From an uncultured Oscillospiraceae bacterium (GTDB lineage Bacteria > Bacillota > Clostridia > Oscillospirales > Ruminococcaceae), in the NCBI GenBank assembly GCA_910589145.1, contig CAJUSD010000001.1:124001-188000 (forward strand): 64,000 nucleotides of DNA, read 5' to 3'. Position numbers and translations under genes: made by a program. The notes under the pieces were generated by a model. That model did not search any database. It was not told the DNA's origin and saw nothing but the letters and a program-made list of their open reading frames with translations. Numbering within the stretch: the stretch's first letter is position 1; every line of letters begins with the position of its first letter. Below, piece after piece: positions 17,083-25,929 of the stretch.

Positions 17083-18216
17083 TCAGTCCAGCCATTTTCC
17101 AGCCAGTTCCAGATTCTGTGTAAAATAGTTGGAACCGTTTCTCAGGTCAAAACGTTCTGCAATCCCCTTTGCCTGTCCATAGAACCAGTCTGCAAGTTCT
17201 GAACAACGGTATACGCCGTTTGCGTTCCAAATTGGAAAATCCCCTTCAGAGAAATTCAAGGAAATGGTATCCCTCTCTTTTGCAAGCCGGTAACAGAAGC
17301 ACCATGCTCCTTTGTAGAAATCATAAACCAGCTTCTGATCCCACATCCTGACTGTCAGGGGGAATTGTTTATCCAGCAAAGCCGCCCCTCTTTCCAAATC
17401 GGTAAATGCAAAACAGCGTAAAATCGCCCCATAATAAGACAAGTCCGTTTTTTCATTGCGCGTTTTCCGGTAAAGAGCATTTGCGCGTTTTTCCGCTTCT
17501 TTTAAGTCCCCTTTGTCAAGGGCATACTCCAGATAATACAGCCAGTACCTTTGGGGTGTGCTGCTGCAAAAACGAAGCCTTCCCTGTTCCATAATCTTGG
17601 AATAGGACTCCGCAGCAGCGCGGTCATCCATCATCAGGCACATCTTAACGGCAAGGCTCCGCTCACAGGCACGGCAGTCTGAAAGCCCATCCCTTCCGGT
17701 TTTCCAAAACTTTTGGAATCCGGCATAGGCTTTTTCCTTGTCCACATATTGATAAAACTGGCAGTACTGCGACCAATAGGTCCGCAGTCCCACGTTATAA
17801 CGTTTAATCAGCTCCATATACCGTTCCATCAGGGCTTCCCATTGGGAAAAGGGAATTTGCGGCAGGTTTGCAATGGGGTCAATGGCAATCTGTGTAATCA
17901 TTAAGTAAGCTTCTGCACCGCTTTCTGATGGAAGGGCGTCTGGGTGTTCTTCATAAATAGAAGAAAACTCTGAAGCATAGGGCATTGCCTTCGGCGGGTC
18001 GTCGTGGAAGGTAGCTTCACAGGCATATTCGTAACGGAATGTCAGCCTCCAAAAATGGTCCTGTGCAACGTCGGCCTGTTGGATTGCCTGCTGTAAAGCA
18101 GCCATCTGCGGAGCGCCGTTTGGCATACGTTCTATTTGGGAATTCATCCTTTCCCCGTTGAACGTCTTCGGCTTTTGCTTCCCCATGTTATCCTTATTTC
18201 CTTTGAAAAATCCCAT
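17083..18216 (-). CDS. Helical-repeat protein partnered with the HSP90-like gene (377 aa)
   Basis: Begins MGFFKGNKDN at 18216, 24 bases after the HSP90-like stop, with GGGAGG upstream. After a polar 45-residue leader the protein is a series of helical pairs with TPR-like spacing (YWLYYLEYALDKGDLKEAEKRANALYRK; DLERGAALLDKQF). No enzyme motif, signal peptide or membrane segment. The spacing implies an operon with the HSP90-like gene; a client adaptor or co-chaperone role is inference. Confidence 0.75.
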   Translation of the reverse strand: MGFFKGNKDNMGKQKPKTFNGERMNSQIERMPNGAPQMAALQQAIQQADVAQDHFWRLTFRYEYACEATFHDDPPKAMPYASEFSSIYEEHPDALPSESGAEAYLMITQIAIDPIANLPQIPFSQWEALMERYMELIKRYNVGLRTYWSQYCQFYQYVDKEKAYAGFQKFWKTGRDGLSDCRACERSLAVKMCLMMDDRAAAESYSKIMEQGRLRFCSSTPQRYWLYYLEYALDKGDLKEAEKRANALYRKTRNEKTDLSYYGAILRCFAFTDLERGAALLDKQFPLTVRMWDQKLVYDFYKGAWCFCYRLAKERDTISLNFSEGDFPIWNANGVYRCSELADWFYGQAKGIAERFDLRNGSNYFTQNLELAGKWLD

Positions 18217-18239
18217 AGCAATCAAAACCTCCCTGTATT

Positions 18240-20015
18240 TTAAAAATCATAGTCGTCTTCGCTGATTAGGTTAAGCAGTTCCCTGCCCATCATTTTAAGT
18301 TCCCTCTCCTGGAGCGGAAACCCTCCTGAAAGCAGGGATTGTACATAGAGAATCCGAATAACACTTTTTATTTTGCCAGCATCTTTCTGGGCACACAGCT
18401 TTTTAATCAGCCGGCAGTTCATATTCAGATAAAGCGTCGCCACATTCCATCCGTCTATAGAGTTCAGCATGGATGACATAATATCAGAGTAAAATTCATT
18501 GGCCGTTTGTTTGGCATTCTGAATTTTCCGAAAAACCCCGTCGTCATCATTGGTAATATACAGAGCGGGCAGTTCGACAGGAAGGAACTGTTTGATTTCT
18601 GCCCCGCACTGGAATTTTTCTAGGGACTGTCCTGCAATCTGTACCAGCCGGATAGCGGCATCCCGCTGATCCAAGGTTGGTTCCTGTAAAGCATCATACA
18701 AATCCTGTTCTTTCAGAGGAAAGGCTGGAAAATGGTAGATAAGGTGCATTTTTTGCAAAAGTTCCTCATCATTGGCATATCCTGCGCAAAGCAGGAGCTT
18801 CCCCTGGGAAAGAAAAATAGATTTTAGCTGGCGAAACCGGTCCAGTTCTGCAACATAAGGAAATCCTTCTGTTTTCAAAAGCTTGTCCCCTGTTATTTCC
18901 CCTTTATTAGACCTAAACGGAAGATAAGGAAAAATCAGGCGGAACATATCGTCGTCCCATACCGCAATTGTTTTAAACGCCTGGAAATGGATATGTACGA
19001 TTTTCCGCAGCAGTTCCGGCTCTTCCTGGGAAAGTCTGCTTAAATACCGGGAAACCTCCAGCGTAAATTCCTGCTGCGCCTGTTCCAAAGCTTTGTCTTC
19101 ATAAAAATCTTCCCGGGAAGCGGTTGGTCTGAGCCCGGTTGTATTGAGGAAGCATTGCAGGAAAAACGCCCAGGACGGCAAAAGCCGGTCTCCACTCTCT
19201 GTCAAAAGCATCTGTTTCAAATAAATGCGATGCCCGCCTTTCACAACAGAAGAAGTTTCATAGGGCAGAATAAACGCTGCACCGTCGAGGTGTTGTGTAT
19301 GGATAGGGATAACGTCCAAAAAATCGGTTTCAAACACCCAGCTTCCAAACCCCAAAAGCTGGGTTTGGCTGGTCTGGACAAAATTTTCAGGGATTTGGTT
19401 GATCCTGTCCCTCCGCCCCTGAAACCGTATTGGAACCGGAAGGGCCAGGCCATAATATTGAATCAACTGCTCTGCCTGTTCATAGGTATAATATTTTTCA
19501 GCGCCTGGCTTTGCCTTCAAAATAACAGTAGTCCCTATGGGAAAATCCGTTTCCGGCGGTGCAGGATTTAAAGTATAAGTGCCGTCAGGTAAACCTGTCC
19601 AAATATATCCCCTTTTGTCCGAAATATGTTTTGTATGAACAGTAATGGAATCTGAAACCATAAAACAGGATAAAAGACCAATTCCAAACCGTCCGATATA
19701 ATCCTCTATCCCTTGCCGGAACGTTCCATTTATTAAATCCGTTTTGGAAGACTGCCCAATAACAGCTAAAAATTGATGTATCCCCTCCGCGGTAAGCCCT
19801 GAACCATTGTCAGTAAAAGCCATCGTTCCATGATTCAGGGAAATAACAATTTCCCCTTCATTCCAGGAGGGCTGAAGTATTTTTCGCTGCGTAATCGCAT
19901 CCACAGCGTTTTGGAGCAGCTCCCGTAGAAAAACGTCCGGGCTTTTGTAAAGATGATTTGACAGGATGTCCAGCATCCCTCCCAGGTTCACTTGAAAATG
20001 AAAGGCGTTTTCCAT
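18240..20015 (-). CDS. Divergent HSP90-family ATPase (591 aa)
   Basis: The N-terminus carries GHKL ATPase boxes: RELLQNAVDAIT (31-42, with E32 and N36), TDNGSGL (68-74) and GRFGIGLLSCF (108-118). The middle domain keeps the HSP90 pattern (TGLRPTASREDFYED). It is clearly divergent from ordinary HtpG and resembles the HSP90-family proteins of actinobacteria (FQVDLRG, LYSSPRVYLRE-type openings), which I recall as usually encoded by a helical protein. Function of this class is not established. It is the first gene of a two-gene operon. Confidence 0.85.
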   Translation of the reverse strand: MENAFHFQVNLGGMLDILSNHLYKSPDVFLRELLQNAVDAITQRKILQPSWNEGEIVISLNHGTMAFTDNGSGLTAEGIHQFLAVIGQSSKTDLINGTFRQGIEDYIGRFGIGLLSCFMVSDSITVHTKHISDKRGYIWTGLPDGTYTLNPAPPETDFPIGTTVILKAKPGAEKYYTYEQAEQLIQYYGLALPVPIRFQGRRDRINQIPENFVQTSQTQLLGFGSWVFETDFLDVIPIHTQHLDGAAFILPYETSSVVKGGHRIYLKQMLLTESGDRLLPSWAFFLQCFLNTTGLRPTASREDFYEDKALEQAQQEFTLEVSRYLSRLSQEEPELLRKIVHIHFQAFKTIAVWDDDMFRLIFPYLPFRSNKGEITGDKLLKTEGFPYVAELDRFRQLKSIFLSQGKLLLCAGYANDEELLQKMHLIYHFPAFPLKEQDLYDALQEPTLDQRDAAIRLVQIAGQSLEKFQCGAEIKQFLPVELPALYITNDDDGVFRKIQNAKQTANEFYSDIMSSMLNSIDGWNVATLYLNMNCRLIKKLCAQKDAGKIKSVIRILYVQSLLSGGFPLQERELKMMGRELLNLISEDDYDF

Positions 20016-20188
20016 ATGTATTCCTGCCTTTGTATAAATAAATTTTGCTTTTCTATGTTTTCTGATAAATGACCTTTGCCAAAAGTCTTTCTATTTTATT
20101 GTATCGTATATTATCAAAAATTGCAATTGCAGCAGAAGTAGATTTTTTATAAAAAGGCATATTATGGACCCTAAATTTATATATTAAT

Positions 20189-20341
20189 ATGTTGATAGAA
20201 ATATCCGCTGCATATATTCATAAAGATTACGGTCCAGGAAAAGAAGAAAGATTGGGGTTCCAGCTTCAGGCCTGCACCCAGAAGGTTCCGTTTGGCAGAA
20301 CCAAACTGGCGGCCAAGAAACTTTTGAGGAAAATTCTGTAG
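20189..20341 (+). CDS. Possible small basic protein (50 aa), doubtful
   Basis: In the 450-base gap after the HSP90-like gene, an ATG at 20189 opens MLIEISAAYIHKDYGPGKEE and ends with a basic helix (LAAKKLLRKIL). The composition is protein-like but no ribosome site is seen, so it may be the tail of a lost gene. The rest of the gap holds only the yebC terminator. Confidence 0.25.
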   Translation: MLIEISAAYIHKDYGPGKEERLGFQLQACTQKVPFGRTKLAAKKLLRKIL

Positions 20342-20417
20342 ACCATCAAAACTCTTTAGTCCAATTTAGGCTGTACTTGTCTCCGTTTATGTCCACAAAT
20401 GATCTTTCACACCAGAT

Positions 20418-20456
20418 AAAACCCCGCCTCCTGCTGAAACAGGAGACGGGGTTTTT
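20418..20456 (-). terminator. yebC terminator
   Basis: Stem AACCCCGTCTCCTG/CAGGAGGCGGGGTT read leftward, with one G-U position and T-run, directly after the yebC stop. Confidence 0.9.
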
Positions 20457-20462
20457 AAACAA

Positions 20463-21212
20463 TTAATCATCGTCTTCATCATGGGCAGGTTCATTCCAGT
20501 TATGCCAAACATTCTGTACATCATCATTATCGTCGAGCATTTCCAAAAGCCGTTCCATTTTCACCGTAAGCTCTTCATCGGTAATATCAGTCATAGTGGT
20601 AGGCAGATATTCCACTTCAGCGGATTCAAAACTGTATCCTTTCGCCTCTAACGCTTCACGGACGTTATGCAGTTCTGTGGGGTCAGTGGTAATTTCAACT
20701 ATATCTTCTTCAACAGTAAAATCTTCTGCACCTGCATCCATGCAGTCTTCCATAATTTTATCCTCATCCAGCCCTTCACCCGCTATCACAATAACGCCTT
20801 TCCTTTCAAACAGGAAGGAAACACACCCGCTCTGTCCAAGGTTTCCGCCGCATTTGTCAAAGTAATGCCGTAAATCGCCAGCGGTGCGGTTTCGGTTATC
20901 TGTCAGGGTTTCTACAATTACAGCCACACCGGAAGGCCCATACCCTTCGTAAAAGATATTTTCATAATTGTTTTTGTCCCCATCTCCCAGAGCTTTTTTA
21001 ATGATGCGGTCAATATTATCATTGGGGACATTATTGGCCTTAGCTTTGGCAATACAATCCTTAAGCTTTGAATTCACATTGGGGTCGCCGCTGCCGCCTT
21101 CCCGAACAGCAACTGCTATCTCGCGCCCGATTTTTGTAAAAATACGCGCTTTAGCCCCATCTGTTTTTTCCTTTTTCCGTTTAATATTATTCCATTTTGA
21201 ATGTCCTGACAT
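20463..21212 (-). CDS. yebC: YebC/PmpR/TACO1-family protein
   Basis: 249 residues beginning MSGHSKWNNIKRKKEKTDGA, the diagnostic N-terminus, followed by the GYGPSGVAVIVETLTDNRNRT core. YebC-family proteins were described as transcription regulators and more recently as ribosome-associated factors that relieve stalls at proline stretches. The long acidic C-terminal tail (DDNDDVQNVWHNW...DEDDD) is normal. Monocistronic with own terminator. Confidence 0.96.
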   Translation of the reverse strand: MSGHSKWNNIKRKKEKTDGAKARIFTKIGREIAVAVREGGSGDPNVNSKLKDCIAKAKANNVPNDNIDRIIKKALGDGDKNNYENIFYEGYGPSGVAVIVETLTDNRNRTAGDLRHYFDKCGGNLGQSGCVSFLFERKGVIVIAGEGLDEDKIMEDCMDAGAEDFTVEEDIVEITTDPTELHNVREALEAKGYSFESAEVEYLPTTMTDITDEELTVKMERLLEMLDDNDDVQNVWHNWNEPAHDEDDD

Positions 21213-21309
21213 TGGAATCTCCCTTTCCTAATTTAAAAATGTAAGCTGTATCGTGTTCCGGCTCTGGGAATAGCCGGCAGAATCTCAACTTCATTATTTT
21301 AGCATATCT

Positions 21310-21620
21310 TTTGATTCATGGCAATAGGCTTGACAGACCCATCACAAAAATCAATTTACAGAATCATTTCAAAAAAGAAGCAGAAAACCCCTAGCGCATG
21401 CACAAAGCCAAAACACTCACAAACCAAACCCGTATCAAAAGCTTTGGCCGCTTTCCCGAAAGTGGCGGGGTTCAGGGTTGCTAAACGTAGCTCTGCTGAA
21501 CTGAACCCGCAAGGCGCGAAATCCCTTTTCCCCGCCTTCCCTGAAAACACCCCGGTGGGGTGTTTTCAATATCAGCCGCAAAATTGATTTCCCCGCAGAC
21601 CCATTTGTCCAGATTTTCAT
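21310..21620. repeat. Composite intergenic repeat, mosaic copy
   Basis: Contains GAACTGAACCCGCAAGG with CGCGAAATCCC in the inverted sense, and an AATTGATTTCCCCGC end module, in an order different from other copies. A perfect GAAAACACCCC/GGGGTGTTTTC hairpin at 21543-21567 may terminate the M20 gene. Open frames here (for example 21318-21587) are built from repeat and are not genes. Confidence 0.55.
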
Positions 21621-21627
21621 AGTTCAG

Positions 21628-22833
21628 TTACTGCACATTCAAAAATTTTACTGCTGATCCAACCAAAAGCGCCATACCGTTTTTCATCGCATTTTCATCC
21701 CAGTCAAACCTAGAATTATGATTGCTGTAAATTTCCCTGCCGTCATCATAGGAAGCCCCCACAATTGCAAATACACCTGGTACTTTTTCCGCAAAGAAAC
21801 TAAAGTCCTCTCCCCATGTTTCAGGACGCTGTACCATTCTGGCTGCATCCTCCCCCAGTTCTTCCCGGCAAACATCCAGCAGCAGATCAACCATATTATC
21901 ATTATTGACAATCGACAGATATCCATCCTGATAGTCCAGTTTAGTAGTAACACCCATAGTTTTTTCTACGCCTTCCAAAAGGTTCTGAACACATTCTTTG
22001 ACATGCTCCCGCATTTCCACCGAAAGGGTTCTGACACTGGCACGCATTTTTGTATATCCGCTGGTGACGTTTTCCACAGTGCCGCTGTTAAAAGTCCCCA
22101 CCGAAATAACCGCTGTATCAAAGGGGTCAATCTGGCGGCTGACAATTGTTTGCAGCCCATCAACAATTTTGCATCCTGCCACCAACGCATCCACATTCAA
22201 ATGAGGGCTTGAGCCGTGCCCAGCGCGTCCAAAAACTTCAATCTGCATAACGTCTGTTACGGTAGTCGTTACTCCCCTTTTGACCAGAACCGTTCCTATA
22301 GGTCTCCCAGGACCGACCCAGAGATGCAGACCCATAATAGCGTCAACTTTTGGATGTTCCAAAGCACCATCTTCAATCATTGCCCTGGAACCGCCAGTAG
22401 GAGCGGGCTCCTCTGCAGGCTGAAAAATCATCTTTATGGTTCCAGAAAATTTATCCCGGTTCCGGCTTAATATTTTTGCTGCTCCCAATGCCATGGACAT
22501 ATGTCCATCATGGCCGCAGGCGTGCATAACGCCTGCATTTTGGGATGTAAAATCCAGACCGGTTTCCTCTGTCACAGGCAAGGCGTCCATATCTGCCCGC
22601 AATGCAAGGACTTTCTGGGGGCCGGGTTTTGCCCCATGAATCAGGGCAGTTACTCCATTGCCGCCTATATGCTCTTTCACATCTTCCAGCCCGAATTCCC
22701 GTAACAGTTCAGCGATCCGCGCTGCTGTACGGGTTTCCTGATACCCTAGTTCTGGATGGGCGTGAAAATCCCTCCGCCATTCCACAGCCTCCGAAAACTG
22801 CGCTTCTATGCTTTGCTTGATCCATTCAGTCAT
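21628..22833 (-). CDS. M20-family amidohydrolase (hippurate/IAA-amino-acid type)
   Basis: 401 residues with the M20D motifs: DFHAHPELGYQE (21-32), ADMDALPVTEE, the metal motif HACGHDGHMSM, QPAEEPAPTGG and AGHGSSPH. It removes acyl groups from N-acyl amino acids or related amides in the cytosol; the exact substrate cannot be read. It follows luxS by 31 bases, so both may form an operon. Confidence 0.9.
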   Translation of the reverse strand: MTEWIKQSIEAQFSEAVEWRRDFHAHPELGYQETRTAARIAELLREFGLEDVKEHIGGNGVTALIHGAKPGPQKVLALRADMDALPVTEETGLDFTSQNAGVMHACGHDGHMSMALGAAKILSRNRDKFSGTIKMIFQPAEEPAPTGGSRAMIEDGALEHPKVDAIMGLHLWVGPGRPIGTVLVKRGVTTTVTDVMQIEVFGRAGHGSSPHLNVDALVAGCKIVDGLQTIVSRQIDPFDTAVISVGTFNSGTVENVTSGYTKMRASVRTLSVEMREHVKECVQNLLEGVEKTMGVTTKLDYQDGYLSIVNNDNMVDLLLDVCREELGEDAARMVQRPETWGEDFSFFAEKVPGVFAIVGASYDDGREIYSNHNSRFDWDENAMKNGMALLVGSAVKFLNVQ

Positions 22834-22864
22834 AAAGTCCCCTCCCTGCAGCCAGCAGCCGGCT

Positions 22865-23332
22865 TCACATATGAGCGTCGTAATCCATCATCGGAACAGT
22901 CCAGTATTTCAGGACCTCTTTCATATCAGCAGCAATCTTTTTTGCACCTTCCAAATTGTGCTCCAGATAATTTCCACACTCTTTGCTGGATTCTGTCCCT
23001 GGAATAATCCCTTCAAATTCTAAAATAAAGTCAATTGTATCCCGGAATAAATCAAGGGCTGCTTGATGGGGCAGGTCTCTGGTTAGAAAATAAAAACCTG
23101 TCCTGCACCCCATAGGCCCGACATAGACAACCTGGTCCGTATATTTGCTGTTGCGGGCATATGTAGCAAAAAGATGTTCAAACGCATGAATAGATGGTGT
23201 ATCCAAATAAACACCGCAATTGGGGACAACCATACGGATATCATAGGTAATAATATCCCTGTCTATCCTGGAAATGTACATTCCCTTTTTAAGTTTGTCA
23301 TGGTCAACACAAAAACTTGCGATTTTCTCCAT
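22865..23332 (-). CDS. luxS: S-ribosylhomocysteine lyase
   Basis: 155 residues. Zinc ligands and catalytic groups visible: H49-xx-E52-H53 in IHAFEHLF, C76 in GPMGCRTGF, and C119 in KECGNYLEHN. It cleaves S-ribosylhomocysteine to homocysteine and the AI-2 precursor in the activated methyl cycle. First gene of a likely luxS-M20 operon; the 161-bp repeat lies upstream of its leader. Confidence 0.97.
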   Translation of the reverse strand: MEKIASFCVDHDKLKKGMYISRIDRDIITYDIRMVVPNCGVYLDTPSIHAFEHLFATYARNSKYTDQVVYVGPMGCRTGFYFLTRDLPHQAALDLFRDTIDFILEFEGIIPGTESSKECGNYLEHNLEGAKKIAADMKEVLKYWTVPMMDYDAHM

Positions 23333-23389
23333 TGTTTACAGTCCTTTCCTGGTCAAGTATAAAATAAAGAAAACATGATATAAAAGTAT

Positions 23390-23550
23390 GAACCTGTATT
23401 CATAACCGAGGGATGCCGGATGGACGAGGATTTTTCCCGTCAGACAAGGAGATTTTCCGCAGCCATACTGACGTATGGCAAGGGAAACCGACGCAGTATG
23501 GCGGGAAAAAGACCAGCCAGACGGTGTGCAGCGGTTGTGAATACAGGTTC
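23390..23550. mobile_element. 161-bp MITE-like element, copy 1
   Basis: Ends are perfect bar one base: GAACCTGTATTCATAACCG (23390-23408) and CGGTTGTGAATACAGGTTC (23532-23550). Inside are further paired arms (TTTTTCCCG/CGGGAAAAA and GCCATACTG/CAGTATGGC), so the whole unit can fold. It differs from copy 2 (60441-60601) at three positions. It codes for nothing. Intergenic between luxS and GH127. Confidence 0.85.
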
Positions 23551-23672
23551 ATGATAACACTCTAACAATTCATCTGTCAACGATTCCTTTTCTTGAATAA
23601 AATGAATGTCAATTGCAGAGACAAAAATCTATGTTTCCGAATCAAAAATACATATAACAAAAAATTTCACAT

Positions 23673-23682
23673 CTGTTATAAT
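23673..23682 (+). promoter_or_regulatory. Extended -10 promoter of the GH127 gene
   Basis: TGTTATAAT about 47 bases before the start; no good -35 box, as expected of an extended -10 promoter. Confidence 0.5.
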
Positions 23683-23728
23683 GAAACTATTAGCCCACCA
23701 TACAAAAATGTAGACAGGAGTTGGCAAA

Positions 23729-25699
23729 ATGGAAGAAAAAAGATTCACTGGAGCGTGTCCAGCCAATCTGAAGGCGGTAAAAATTACCGGCGATTTCTGG
23801 TCCCGGTTTCAGGAATTGGTTCGTACCCAGGTAATACCCTACCAATGGGAAGCATTAAACGACCGAATTGAGGGAGCAGCTCCCAGCTATTGTATGGAAA
23901 ACTTCAAAATAGCATCCGGCCAAAAGGCAGGAGATTTCGGCGGATGTGTATTTCAGGACAGCGATTTTGCCAAGTGGATTGAAGCAGTGGGTTATTCCCT
24001 GAGCATTCACCCGGACGCGGAATTGGAAAAAACGGCGGATGAAGCCATTGACCTGGTATGTTCGGCCCAGCAGCCGGATGGATATTTAGATACCTATTAT
24101 ATTATAAACGGGCTTCAGGAGCGTTTCACCAATCTAGCCCACAATCACGAGCTTTACTGCCTTGGGCATATGATTGAAGGCGCAGTTGCCTATTACCAGG
24201 CAACTGGTAAAGACAAGCTGTTAAATGCAGTCCGCCGTTATGCAGACTTGGTAAATAATACATTTGGTACAGGCCAAGGAAAAATTCCTGGCTATCCGGG
24301 CCATGAAATCATAGAGATGGCGCTGGTAAGGCTGTATGATATTACAGGAGAAGAAAAATATATAAAACTGGCAAAATACTTTATTGACCAGCGGGGGCAG
24401 GAGCCAAACTACTTTAGGCAGGAAATCCAATCCAGCGGCAAACCTTGGGGATGGGCAAAGAGTCCCTTTGGACTGCAATACTACCAGGCGGGAAAGCCTG
24501 TCCGGGAGCAGACTGCCGCAGAAGGCCATGCAGTGCGTGCAGTCTATTTGTACAGCGGTATGGCAGATGTAGCGCGTAAAACCAACGATCAGAGCCTTTG
24601 GAACGCCTGTAAAACCCTCTGGAATAATATTGTACAAAAACGGATGTATATAACAGGTTCCATTGGTTCCACACATTACGGAGAATCCTTTACCTTTGAC
24701 TACGATCTGCCTAATGATTCCGTTTATGGGGAAACTTGCGCGGCGATTGGACTGGTATTTTTTGCCCGCCGGATGTTAGAGATGGAAGTAAAAGGCGAAT
24801 ATGCAGACGTTATGGAGCAGGCTCTTTACAATGGGGTTATCAGCGGCATGTCCCTGGACGGGAAAAGCTTTTTCTATGTAAACCCTCTGGAAGTGATACC
24901 GGAAGCCAGTGAAAAAGACCATGATCGTTCCCATGTTAAAGTGCAGCGTCAAAAATGGTTTGGCTGTGCCTGCTGCCCTCCTAACTTGGCGCGGCTGGTT
25001 TCTTCCCTGGGTACATATATGTATGGAACAGGTTCGCTTGAGGGACGGGACGTGCTTTACCATCACCTTTTTGCCACTGGCCAGGCTGATTTTGTACTGG
25101 ATGGAAAATCCATTGAAATCCAGACAGAAACCCGTTATCCCTGGGATGGAACCTTGAAAACTGCTTTTACCATTCCCAACGGGGAGGCTGCCTTTGCCTA
25201 TAGTGTGCGTATTCCCGGATGGTGCGAACATTACTCCTTGACAATGAATGGCGCCTCTGCTGAATACCAGTTGAAAGATGGCTATGCAGTTTTAAACCGT
25301 ACCTTCCAGGATGGGGATGTTGTTGTATTACAGATGGAAATGACTGCCCGCCTGATTTCCGCAAGCCCAGAGGTTCGGGATGATTTCGGGAAAGTGTGCG
25401 TTTGCCGGGGGCCGGTTGTGTACTGTCTGGAACAGGAGGACAACGGCAATAAACTGCACAAAGTACGGCTGTCGGGCAATGTCTCTTTCCGTGAAAATTG
25501 GGAAGATATGCTGGATGGCATTGTTGCTCTGGAATGTGAGGGGGCTTCGGTTGGCGAGGCAGAACAAACGGATGGAAAACTCTACCGACGGTATACTCCC
25601 CCTGTGTACCGTCCTAAAGCCCTGAGATGGATTCCCTATTATGCCTGGGCAAACCGTTCCGCTGGGGAAATGGCTGTCTGGGTACGGATACAGGACTAA
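23729..25699 (+). CDS. GH127 beta-L-arabinofuranosidase
   Basis: 656 residues, the length of HypBA1-type GH127 (formerly DUF1680) enzymes. The C-terminal part of the barrel carries GCACCPPN with Cys415-Cys416; in this family a zinc-held cysteine of this motif is the nucleophile. No signal peptide, so it acts in the cytosol on imported arabino-oligosaccharides, probably from hydroxyproline-rich plant glycoproteins. Ribosome site AGGAG. It stands alone, without transporter or sister hydrolases, between two copies of the repeat. Confidence 0.93.
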   Translation: MEEKRFTGACPANLKAVKITGDFWSRFQELVRTQVIPYQWEALNDRIEGAAPSYCMENFKIASGQKAGDFGGCVFQDSDFAKWIEAVGYSLSIHPDAELEKTADEAIDLVCSAQQPDGYLDTYYIINGLQERFTNLAHNHELYCLGHMIEGAVAYYQATGKDKLLNAVRRYADLVNNTFGTGQGKIPGYPGHEIIEMALVRLYDITGEEKYIKLAKYFIDQRGQEPNYFRQEIQSSGKPWGWAKSPFGLQYYQAGKPVREQTAAEGHAVRAVYLYSGMADVARKTNDQSLWNACKTLWNNIVQKRMYITGSIGSTHYGESFTFDYDLPNDSVYGETCAAIGLVFFARRMLEMEVKGEYADVMEQALYNGVISGMSLDGKSFFYVNPLEVIPEASEKDHDRSHVKVQRQKWFGCACCPPNLARLVSSLGTYMYGTGSLEGRDVLYHHLFATGQADFVLDGKSIEIQTETRYPWDGTLKTAFTIPNGEAAFAYSVRIPGWCEHYSLTMNGASAEYQLKDGYAVLNRTFQDGDVVVLQMEMTARLISASPEVRDDFGKVCVCRGPVVYCLEQEDNGNKLHKVRLSGNVSFRENWEDMLDGIVALECEGASVGEAEQTDGKLYRRYTPPVYRPKALRWIPYYAWANRSAGEMAVWVRIQD

Positions 25700-25783
25700 G
25701 AACCTGTATTCACAACCGTTAAACGCAATATGACAAGAAAACTCCTCTCCCTTCCACTGTCCCCTGGCTATGAATACAGATTC
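25700..25783. mobile_element. Shortened MITE-like element of the 161-bp family
   Basis: Keeps the left end GAACCTGTATTCACAACCG and a decayed right end (ATGAATACAGATTC), with an unrelated 45-base interior. It begins at the base after the GH127 stop. Confidence 0.65.
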
Positions 25784-25809
25784 TAAAAATCTCCGTCAAT
25801 CGGCAACAT

Positions 25810-25850
25810 AGAAAAACACCGCTTCCGGTAAAAGGGAGCGGTGTTTTTCT
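25810..25850 (+). terminator. Terminator after GH127
   Basis: Stem AGAAAAACACCGCT/AGCGGTGTTTTTCT, T-rich tail. Confidence 0.85.
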
Positions 25851-25852
25851 GT

Positions 25853-25881
25853 TTGACAATTCTTTTTGTATACTGTATAAT
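25853..25881 (+). promoter_or_regulatory. Consensus promoter of the tetR-DUF4180 pair
   Basis: TTGACA (25853-25858), 17 bases, TATAAT (25876-25881): a perfect sigma-A promoter. Confidence 0.9.
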
Positions 25882-25883
25882 CT

Positions 25884-25913
25884 ATATGACTTGAAAAACG
25901 TTTATAGTCATAT
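25884..25913. promoter_or_regulatory. Candidate TetR operator
   Basis: Inverted repeat ATATGACT (25884-25891) and AGTCATAT (25906-25913) with a 14-base spacer, over the expected transcription start. Its position suits autorepression. Confidence 0.5.
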
Positions 25914-25929
25914 GAAAAGGAGAAAACGG

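Noticed and set aside
21318..21587. 89-codon frame in the repeat before yebC
   Set aside because: Repeat-derived, no ribosome site.
23341..23730. CRISPR-like repeats near luxS and elsewhere
   Set aside because: The repeats are long inverted-ended elements, not short direct repeats with spacers; no cas genes.
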